Shown here piece by piece: positions 31,918 to 37,986 of a stretch of DNA of 37,986 bases. The stretch is taken from positions 1 to 37,986 of the forward strand of contig CAJQIB010000011.1 in the NCBI GenBank assembly GCA_905478325.1, given 5' to 3'. The notes under the pieces were generated by a model. The model ran no database searches and had not been told where the DNA came from. It was given only the letters and a program-made list of their open reading frames with translations. The translations under genes were made by a program, and so were the position numbers. Positions within the stretch are counted from its first letter, which is position 1. Every line of letters begins with the position of its first letter. This DNA comes from an uncultured Flavobacteriales bacterium. GTDB taxonomy: Bacteria; Bacteroidota; Bacteroidia; Flavobacteriales_D; Sanyastnellaceae.

Positions 31918-32490
31918 ATGATTTTACCCATTGTTGCGTACGGTGATCCGGTTCTGAAGTCAGAAGCTTCAGAGTTGGAAAAGAACCATCCTAATTTGAC
32001 CGAGTTGATAAAGAATATGTGGGAAACCATGGACGCTGCGGAAGGTGTCGGTTTGGCTGCTCCACAAATTGGACAAAGCATTCGCTTATTTGTTGCTGAT
32101 GGTTCTCCTTTTGGTGAAGGGGAATCGGGTGATCCAGATTGCATCGGTTTTCGCCGTGTGATGATCAACCCGGTCATCTTTGACGAGTCCGACGAGATGT
32201 CTGAGATGGAAGAGGGCTGTCTTTCCATTCCGGGGATTCGAGAACCCGTTGAGAGACCTGTTTCCATTTCGGTTGAATATTTTGATGAGTCTTGGAATTT
32301 GGTTGAAGAAAAACTCAAGGGACTGCCTGCGCGCATCGTGCAGCATGAATATGACCACTTGGACGGTACGTTGATTACTGATCACTTGAATCCGATGCGT
32401 CGACGTTTGCTTCATGGGAAGTTGCGGGACATCGGATTGGGAAAAGTATCCTCTGATTACCGCATGCGGTATCCTCAATCCCGGAAATGA
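31918..32490 (+). CDS. def: Peptide deformylase
   Basis: The enzyme removes the formyl group from the N-terminal Met of new proteins. All three motifs of the 190-residue metalloenzyme are intact: GVGLAAPQ (43-50), EGCLS (99-103; Cys metal ligand) and HEYDH (143-147; two His ligands and catalytic Glu). A perfect -7 box four bases before the ATG suggests a leaderless mRNA. It is divergent from ribB. Its stop overlaps the next gene in ATGA. Confidence 0.97.
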   Translation: MILPIVAYGDPVLKSEASELEKNHPNLTELIKNMWETMDAAEGVGLAAPQIGQSIRLFVADGSPFGEGESGDPDCIGFRRVMINPVIFDESDEMSEMEEGCLSIPGIREPVERPVSISVEYFDESWNLVEEKLKGLPARIVQHEYDHLDGTLITDHLNPMRRRLLHGKLRDIGLGKVSSDYRMRYPQSRK

Positions 32491-33032
32491 TGGGCATTCG
32501 ATTGCATGGAACCCTCATTGCGCTTGTGGTAAGCTGCTTCGGTTGTCAGTCTGCAACAGATTCCAATGTAATGCTCGAAGTGGATTGCGGCGAATCAGCA
32601 GCACAAATCGAGCAACTTGAGCAGAAGCTGTTTGCGCTATCTGACGACCTGGTGCCGGATCAGGAGATCCGCAGCCAGCTGATGGGAGCGTATGCTGCGT
32701 TTGCGAATGCATGCCATGATGATGCGAGAACGGCTGAAATGCTTTTTCGTCGTTCTGATTTGTTGCGTTCTGCGGGGAAATTTCAAGAGGCCATGACCCA
32801 GCTTCGGGATGTTCATGATCATTTTCCGGAGTATGAAAAGCGAGCGCTCTGTGCTTTTTTGGTCGGCTTCATCGCTGAAGAAGAGTTGAATGACCGAGAA
32901 CAAGCCAAAAAGACATATGAGCAGGTCATTGCATTGCACGATAGCACCAATGTTGCGGATTGGGCACGTCAATCCCTCTTGAATTTGGAAGCAACTACAG
33001 ACCGACGTCATGTGTCAGGCAAAGCGAATTAG
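32487..33032 (+). CDS. TPR-like lipoprotein, hypothetical
   Basis: The 181-residue product has a lipoprotein signal (IALVVSCFGC, Cys at about 20), so it is likely a lipid-anchored periplasmic or outer-membrane protein. The rest is helical with two or three TPR-like helix pairs: AEMLFRRSDLLRSAGKFQEAMTQLRDVHDHFP and EKRALCAFLVGFIAEEELNDREQAKKTYEQVIALHD, where the A/G/F/Y/A pattern of TPRs shows. Such repeats bind partner proteins; none is implied by context. Two adjacent ATGs (32487 and 32490) can start it, overlapping the def stop, so it is co-translated with def. Confidence 0.8.
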   Translation: MMGIRLHGTLIALVVSCFGCQSATDSNVMLEVDCGESAAQIEQLEQKLFALSDDLVPDQEIRSQLMGAYAAFANACHDDARTAEMLFRRSDLLRSAGKFQEAMTQLRDVHDHFPEYEKRALCAFLVGFIAEEELNDREQAKKTYEQVIALHDSTNVADWARQSLLNLEATTDRRHVSGKAN

Positions 33033-33208
33033 CACATTGAACCCGAACCCGCTGTTGGATTCAGTGGGCAATGCACAGCAATAGCCCACGGGGTATTGAG
33101 GCGTGATGATCCTGTGTTTGATTCTGCCTTTGTTTTTGCTGTCATGAATCCCCGATTGGAACGCCTTCATTCTGAGCATTGAACCACGCTGAAGTCATTC
33201 GAAAGTGG

Positions 33209-33216
33209 TAATTTTG
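33209..33216 (+). promoter_or_regulatory. -7 box TAATTTTG for the fba-pgi operon
   Basis: Full TAnnTTTG match with a predicted start near 33221 and a leader of about 19 nt to the ATG at 33240. The rest of the 207-bp gap (33033-33208) holds no gene that I can support. Confidence 0.6.
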
Positions 33217-33239
33217 CTCTTTAAACAGAATCGATCAGG

Positions 33240-34310
33240 ATGAGTCAAAAATTTAGAGCGGGTGTATTGTGGGGGGATGAGGTGAAAGCGGTCTTTGCAG
33301 ACGCACATAAAAACGGATATGCCTTGCCTGCCGTCAACGTCATTGGTACCAATTCGGTGAATGCGGTGTTGGAAACGGCTCGAGATTTAAACTCTCCAGT
33401 CATCATTCAATTCTCTCATGGAGGCGGTAGCTTCTATGCGGGGAAAAGCTTGAAGATGGATGACCACCAAAATACTGTTTTGGGTTCCATCTCTGGAGCG
33501 CTGCATGTGCACACAATGGCGGAGGCTTATGGTGTTCCTGTCATTCTGCATACAGACCACTGTGCGCGCAAACTCCTTCCTTGGATTGACGGATTGTTGG
33601 ATGCGGGACGTGCTCATTTTGAACGAACTGGTCAGCCCTTGTTCAGCTCGCACATGATTGATTTGAGTGAGGAGCCGTTGGAGGACAACATCGGTACGTG
33701 CAAGACCTACCTTGAAAAGATGCATGACATGGGCATGTTTTTGGAAATCGAACTGGGTGTCACAGGGGGAGAGGAAGATGGAGTGGACAACTCGGACATC
33801 GATAGCAGCCGTTTGTATACCCAGCCAGAAGAAGTGGATTACGCGTATGAGCAATTGAAGTCCGTCAGCGACCAGTTCACGGTAGCCGCTGCGTTTGGCA
33901 ATGTGCACGGTGTTTACAAGCCGGGAAATGTTGAGCTCACTCCCAAGATTTTGGACAACAGCCAGCGGTACATCCAAGAGAAGCATGCGACTGGGACGAA
34001 TCCTGTGGATTTTGTGTTCCATGGCGGTAGCGGCTCTACAGTGGATGAGATTCGAGAAGCCATTGGTTACGGCGCCATCAAAATGAACATCGACACAGAC
34101 ATGCAATGGGCGTTCTTGTGTGGAGTGCGTGATTATGTCGATGCAGAGCATGCCTACTTGGAGTCTCAAATCGGCAATCCCGATGGAGCGGATCAGCCCA
34201 ACAAAAAGAAGTATGATCCACGCGTTTGGTTGCGCAGTGGTGAGACAGCATTTGTTGCGCGACTTAAAAAGGCGTTTGAAGATTTGAATTGCGTCAACCG
34301 CAACGCGTAA
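33240..34310 (+). CDS. fbaA: Fructose-bisphosphate aldolase, class II
   Basis: This cytosolic zinc enzyme cleaves fructose 1,6-bisphosphate reversibly in glycolysis and gluconeogenesis. The 356 residues match the FbaA (class IIA, E. coli type) length. Zinc and catalytic segments are visible: VPVILHTDHCARKLLPW (Asp-His pair), the loop EIELGVTGGEEDGVDN, FGNVHGVYKPGNVEL (His ligand), DFVFHGGSGS (His ligand and phosphate loop) and KMNIDTDMQWA. It is 12 bp upstream of pgi, making a two-gene glycolytic operon. Confidence 0.97.
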   Translation: MSQKFRAGVLWGDEVKAVFADAHKNGYALPAVNVIGTNSVNAVLETARDLNSPVIIQFSHGGGSFYAGKSLKMDDHQNTVLGSISGALHVHTMAEAYGVPVILHTDHCARKLLPWIDGLLDAGRAHFERTGQPLFSSHMIDLSEEPLEDNIGTCKTYLEKMHDMGMFLEIELGVTGGEEDGVDNSDIDSSRLYTQPEEVDYAYEQLKSVSDQFTVAAAFGNVHGVYKPGNVELTPKILDNSQRYIQEKHATGTNPVDFVFHGGSGSTVDEIREAIGYGAIKMNIDTDMQWAFLCGVRDYVDAEHAYLESQIGNPDGADQPNKKKYDPRVWLRSGETAFVARLKKAFEDLNCVNRNA

Positions 34311-34322
34311 ACTGATTCCCTC

Positions 34323-35942
34323 ATGCTGAAACCCTTTCACTTGCGATCCTCGCAGGCGCATTCGCGTTTGCTTGAATTGGCCCAAACGGATGGCCAACGT
34401 CATTTGGTTGATCTCTTTGCAGAGGATCCCAATCGCTTCGAATCCATGCATTGTGAAGTGCAGGGATTGCTGTATGATTGGTCCAAGCACCGGGTGACAG
34501 AGGACGTCATGGGGGCGCTGTTGGCTTTGGCGGAGGAAGCGGGTTGGAAGGCTGGACGTGATGCCATGTTCCGAGGAGACGCCATCAATCAAACTGAGGG
34601 GAGGGCTGTGCTGCACGTTGCTATGCGCGGGGAGTTGGAGGATGACTTTTCTGTGAATGGCCAGCAGGTCATGCCAGGAGTACTCGCCGTGCGTGATCGC
34701 ATGTTGGATTTTGCTGAAACAATACAGGCATCCAACGAAATCACCGATGTGGTGAACATTGGAATTGGAGGGTCGGATTTGGGTCCATTGATGGTCACCA
34801 AAGGATTGCGTAGCCATTCCGGTGGTCCAAAGACGCATTTCGTAAGCAATGTGGATGGAGCACATCTGGAGTCGGTGTTGTCCGGATTGAATCCTGAAAA
34901 CACCTTGTTCATCGTGGTCAGCAAAACGTTTACCACGCAGGAAACGATGGCCAATGCGATGGAGGCCAAGCACTGGCTCGTGGAGGCGCTTGGAGAAGAG
35001 TCCGTAGCCCAGCATTTTGCGGCAGTCTCAACCAACTTGAATTCGGCTCAAGCTTTTGGAATTCCGGAGGAGCGGATTTTCGGTTTTGATGACTGGGTGG
35101 GTGGACGATACAGTCTTTGGGGCCCGGTTGGTTTGTCCGTAGCGTGTTCCATAGGCGCAGAGAATTTTCGGGCCTTGTTGTCCGGCGCACGGTCCATGGA
35201 CCAGCACTTTCAGCAAGCAGATGGTCGATCCAATATGCCTCTCGTCGCCGCTCTTATTGGTTTGTGGTATGTGGAATACTTGAAGTTTCCCACCTACGCG
35301 GTTCTTCCATACGCTCAAGATTTGGATCGTTTCCCTGCGTATTTGCAACAAGCGGACATGGAGTCCAACGGCAAGTCGATGGGACGCGATGGAAAGCGAA
35401 TCGATCATGCCTCAGGTCCTGTGATCTGGGGAGAGGCAGGAACCAATGGTCAGCACGCCTTTTATCAATTGCTTCACCAAGGCACGACCGTCCATCCGGC
35501 GGATATCATTGCGTGCATCGAGCCGCACTCTCGATTTGATCAGCACCATGAGAAGTTGCTCGCCAATGCTGTGGCTCAAGCAGAGGCGATGATGATTGGC
35601 AAGTCCAAAGCGCAGGTTGAACAGGAAATGACGGTGAAGGGAGCAACCGCTGAAGAAATTGCAGCCATCGCACCGCACCGCGTTTTCGAAGGAAATCGTC
35701 CTACAGGGTTCATGCTGATGGACCGTTTGGATCCCCAATCGTTGGGCCAGCTCATCGCTTGGTACGAGCACCGCATCTTTTTGCAAGGATTGTTGTGGAA
35801 CGTATGTAGCTATGACCAATGGGGAGTGGAATTGGGCAAGCAGTTGGCAGGGCAGGTACTGTCCGAATGGAGTGGAGGCAGGACGGGAGAACATGATGCT
35901 TCGACGACTGCATTGATGCAGCGCATGCGCTGCAAAGAATAG
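34323..35942 (+). CDS. pgi: Glucose-6-phosphate isomerase
   Basis: The 539-residue enzyme interconverts glucose 6-phosphate and fructose 6-phosphate. PGI signatures are NIGIGGSDLGPLM (phosphate loop), FIVVSKTFTTQETM, GGRYSLWGPVGLSVA (signature 1) and GTNGQHAFYQLLHQG (Glu/His region), followed by QGLLWNVCSYDQWGVELGKQLA near the end. Length is typical of the E. coli-like long form. It is co-transcribed with fbaA (12-bp gap), so the two sequential central-carbon enzymes share control. A short hairpin follows at 36002. Confidence 0.98.
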   Translation: MLKPFHLRSSQAHSRLLELAQTDGQRHLVDLFAEDPNRFESMHCEVQGLLYDWSKHRVTEDVMGALLALAEEAGWKAGRDAMFRGDAINQTEGRAVLHVAMRGELEDDFSVNGQQVMPGVLAVRDRMLDFAETIQASNEITDVVNIGIGGSDLGPLMVTKGLRSHSGGPKTHFVSNVDGAHLESVLSGLNPENTLFIVVSKTFTTQETMANAMEAKHWLVEALGEESVAQHFAAVSTNLNSAQAFGIPEERIFGFDDWVGGRYSLWGPVGLSVACSIGAENFRALLSGARSMDQHFQQADGRSNMPLVAALIGLWYVEYLKFPTYAVLPYAQDLDRFPAYLQQADMESNGKSMGRDGKRIDHASGPVIWGEAGTNGQHAFYQLLHQGTTVHPADIIACIEPHSRFDQHHEKLLANAVAQAEAMMIGKSKAQVEQEMTVKGATAEEIAAIAPHRVFEGNRPTGFMLMDRLDPQSLGQLIAWYEHRIFLQGLLWNVCSYDQWGVELGKQLAGQVLSEWSGGRTGEHDASTTALMQRMRCKE

Positions 35943-36001
35943 GTTAAATTGATTCAGATAGTTGCGCGATTGGGCGCTTCATTGTAGATTGAGCGAGAAC
36001 A

Positions 36002-36019
36002 AAGTCCGGTAGCGGACTT
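36002..36019 (+). other. Short hairpin between pgi and the repeat-protein gene
   Basis: A 7-bp perfect stem (AAGTCCG with CGGACTT) and loop GTAG lie 14 bp before the next ATG. There is no T-tract, so it is not a good terminator; it would lie in the leader of the next gene. Confidence 0.3.
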
Positions 36020-36032
36020 CTCATGAACTGTT

Positions 36033-37986
36033 ATGAAAAACTATCTTTTGACTGCCTTGTGGCTCTTGTGCGTCACCCCGTTGTTTGCAACTGTATCGGG
36101 CATCGAAGCCGAGGTTCACGCAACCACAGAATTCGGAACAACGTATCGCGTCTACATCACCTTTGATGCCAATGACGATGAATTGGTCGCGATTTATGGA
36201 ACGGTTGGTGAGAATCAAAACGCTCCGTTGACGATTTCGTCTTCCACGTCGTTTTTTCAATCCGAATTTGGGGGGGATTTAGGAGAGAGTATTAATCCGG
36301 CTTTCGTTGCCATGTTTCCTGAGATTGCTGCGGACAGCTGGCTGACCATTGGGACAGAAGACACGAACGGAAGTGGAGGGGTTAGCTCAGTCGGTATGGA
36401 AGCGTATTGGGATGGTTTTAATAACGGGTCTGGATTCACTGTCGATACGTTTACCGGTGCATCATGGTTTATCATTCCCGGCTCATCCACGGATGCTATT
36501 TCGGGTGATGACCAACGTGTCCTCATTGCTCAATTGACCACGGATGGTATTCTTGACCTCGTTGTCAATGTACAATATGACGATGCCAATGGCACCACCT
36601 CAAATTTGGATGGATTGACGTTGGTGTATCCTGAACTGCCTGCTGGTTGCATGGATGAAAGTGCTTGCAACTATGACGCTACGGCAGAGATCAACGACGG
36701 CTCATGTGTGAATCCAGGTGACGCCTGTGACGACGGCGATGCAGGCACCATGAACGATGCGTACAGCGATGATTGCGTGTGTGCAGGCGAAGTGATTGTT
36801 GAAGGCTGCACGGATTCCAATGCATGCAACTACGAAGTGACTGCCAATGTCAATACAGGATGCATCAATCCGGGCGACGCCTGTGATGACGAAGACAGTG
36901 CCACTGCGGGTGATGTGTATACCGCGGACTGCAATTGCGAGGGTCAATTGGTATTGTATGGCTGCACGGATTCTGCGGCTTGTAACTACAACGCTGATGC
37001 CGACGAGAATGACGGCTCATGTGAGTTTCCTGGTGATGCGTGTGATGACGGTTTGAACAATACTGTTGACGATGTGTATACGAGCAATTGCGATTGCGAG
37101 GGCGAATTGCTTCCAACGGGACCTGCAGGCATTGAAGTGGAAGAATATGCGACATCGGAGTACGGCACGACTTACCGGGTGTATGCTACGTTTGATGCAC
37201 CGACCAATGAATTGATCGCGGTTTATGGTACGGTTGGTGAGAATCAAAACGCTCCTTTAACTGTGGAGACGACGACGACGTTTTATCAAACGGCCTTGGG
37301 GTCGAATTGGGGAGAGGGCATCAATCCGGCCTTCGTGGCCATGTTCCCTGAAATCGGTGCAGACAGTTGGTTCACGATTGGAACCGAGGATAGCGACGGC
37401 ACAGGAGGCGTAAGTTCAGTGGGGCTTGATGGTTACTTGGCCGATTTCAACAATGGCAATAGCTTTACGGTTGACACGTTCACAGGAGCATCTTGGTACA
37501 TCGTTCCGGGTTCTTCAGCGGATGCGATTGCCGGTGATGACATGCGCGTTTTGGTCGCTCAATTGACCACGGACGGGATCTTGCATTTGGTGATGAATTT
37601 CCAGTACGATGATGCGAATTCGGAGACCTATAACACGGACGGGCTGGAGATTACATTCCCTGAGCTTCAGGGCGGTTGTACGGACATGAATGCCTGCAAC
37701 TATGACGCTACGGCAGAGATCAACGACGGCTCATGTCTGAATCCAGGTGACGCCTGTGACGACGGCAATGCCGGCACCATTAACGATGCTTACAGTGATG
37801 ATTGCGTGTGTGAAGGCGATGTGATTGTCGAAGGCTGCACGGATTCCAATGCATGCAATTACGAAGTGACTGCCAATGTCAATACAGGATGCATCAATCC
37901 GGGCGACGCCTGTGATGACGAAGACAGTGCCACTGCGGGTGATGTGTATACCGCGGACTGCAATTGCGAGGGTCAATTGGTATTGT
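36033..37986 (+). CDS. Secreted Cys-rich repeat protein, partial at right edge
   Basis: At least 651 codons are present and the frame continues past the window. Residues 1-20 are a signal peptide (LLTALWLLCVTPLFA). The rest consists of a 343-residue unit repeated: a beta-rich domain of about 180 residues starting at 23 and again at 366 (EYGTTYRVY, IYGTVGENQNAPL, NPAFVAMFPEI, FTVDTFTGASW), followed by Cys-rich motifs of the form GCTDxxACNYxxxA...GSC at 205, 258, 310, then 548 and 601, each paired with GDACDDxxxxT...DCxCxG. Similar GCTD repeats occur in Bacteroidota surface proteins, many T9SS-exported; the sorting domain would be off the edge. The ATG at 36033 is the only one in frame with the signal peptide. 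Confidence 0.88.
   Translation, partial: MKNYLLTALWLLCVTPLFATVSGIEAEVHATTEFGTTYRVYITFDANDDELVAIYGTVGENQNAPLTISSSTSFFQSEFGGDLGESINPAFVAMFPEIAADSWLTIGTEDTNGSGGVSSVGMEAYWDGFNNGSGFTVDTFTGASWFIIPGSSTDAISGDDQRVLIAQLTTDGILDLVVNVQYDDANGTTSNLDGLTLVYPELPAGCMDESACNYDATAEINDGSCVNPGDACDDGDAGTMNDAYSDDCVCAGEVIVEGCTDSNACNYEVTANVNTGCINPGDACDDEDSATAGDVYTADCNCEGQLVLYGCTDSAACNYNADADENDGSCEFPGDACDDGLNNTVDDVYTSNCDCEGELLPTGPAGIEVEEYATSEYGTTYRVYATFDAPTNELIAVYGTVGENQNAPLTVETTTTFYQTALGSNWGEGINPAFVAMFPEIGADSWFTIGTEDSDGTGGVSSVGLDGYLADFNNGNSFTVDTFTGASWYIVPGSSADAIAGDDMRVLVAQLTTDGILHLVMNFQYDDANSETYNTDGLEITFPELQGGCTDMNACNYDATAEINDGSCLNPGDACDDGNAGTINDAYSDDCVCEGDVIVEGCTDSNACNYEVTANVNTGCINPGDACDDEDSATAGDVYTADCNCEGQLVL
36099..37986 (+). 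repeat. 1,029-bp tandem repeat within the secreted protein gene
   Basis: The register is constant at +1,029 bp (343 codons) from the first domain to the edge. The Cys-rich part is almost identical: 36801-36957 against 37830-37986 differs at one synonymous base in 157. The preceding beta-rich domain has diverged far more. The second unit is incomplete in the window. Confidence 0.92.

Noticed and set aside
33064-33089. Inverted repeat GTGGGC...GCCCAC as a terminator after the TPR lipoprotein
   Set aside because: The loop is 14 bases and no T-tract follows on either strand.
33387-35015. A 542-codon open frame antisense to fba and pgi
   Set aside because: It lies entirely opposite two well-conserved genes, spans the gap between them, and has no recognisable domain. 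High codon bias on the plus strand can leave such an open antisense frame.
36672-37986. Spaced repeats at the right end as a CRISPR array
   Set aside because: The repeats are in frame, encode Cys-rich protein motifs, and have a 1,029-bp period.

Overview
This window comes from a member of the Bacteroidota, most likely a Flavobacteriales-type marine or freshwater lineage. The evidence is a type IX secretion protein (PorQ), a CHU_C (T9SS type B) C-terminal domain, a CNA-B/plug TonB-dependent receptor, the Bacteroidota-type GlmU-like protein, promoters of the Bacteroidota -7 form TAnnTTTG, and almost no Shine-Dalgarno sequences. No rRNA, tRNA, CRISPR array, insertion sequence or phage gene is visible. 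This is mostly core chromosome.

Layout. 1-6256 (minus): GlmU-like sugar nucleotidyltransferase, lon, porQ, cmk and a GH3 glycosidase cut by the left edge. 6318-7841 (plus): a MerR regulator with a CarH-like cobalamin-binding half, then an ECF sigma factor whose promoter region carries two inverted repeats of identical geometry. 7942-12870 (plus): a large T9SS-exported adhesin-like protein, a FucP-type sugar transporter and a 47-residue protein between terminators. 12963-17114: a small winged-helix protein, aat, a CoA-pyrophosphatase Nudix, a HEAT protein and an acyl-CoA carboxylase beta subunit. 17149-19987 (plus): a complete three-gene iron-siderophore/cobalamin ABC importer. 20067-23941 (plus): metallophosphoesterase, ettA and gluQ. 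23919-25342 (minus): TlpA-like thioredoxin and an esterase. 25376-27796: TonB receptor. 27793-29969 (minus): Xer recombinase and a SPOR-like protein. 29970-30311: a spacer that appears to encode a structured RNA. 30312-33032: rpmE2, ribB, def and a TPR lipoprotein. 33240-35942: fba and pgi. 36033 to the right edge: a secreted Cys-rich protein made of a 1,029-bp tandem repeat.

The main observations beyond gene calling are as follows. (1) Seven genes have a -7 box whose final G lies exactly four bases before the ATG, which predicts leaderless mRNAs; two such pairs are divergent and one pair has physically overlapping promoters. (2) Two TGTTTAA-N16-(T/C)TAAACA palindromes lie upstream of the ECF sigma gene and are candidate operators for the neighbouring B12-type MerR regulator. 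(3) A putative minus-strand RNA of about 92 nt (30179 to 30088) has a GNRA-capped hairpin and an intrinsic terminator; both stems contain a G-U pair that would be a C-A mismatch on the other strand, which fixes the orientation. (4) The GTP cyclohydrolase-like half of RibB has lost its zinc cysteines. All start sites that differ from the longest open frame are explained under the relevant gene.
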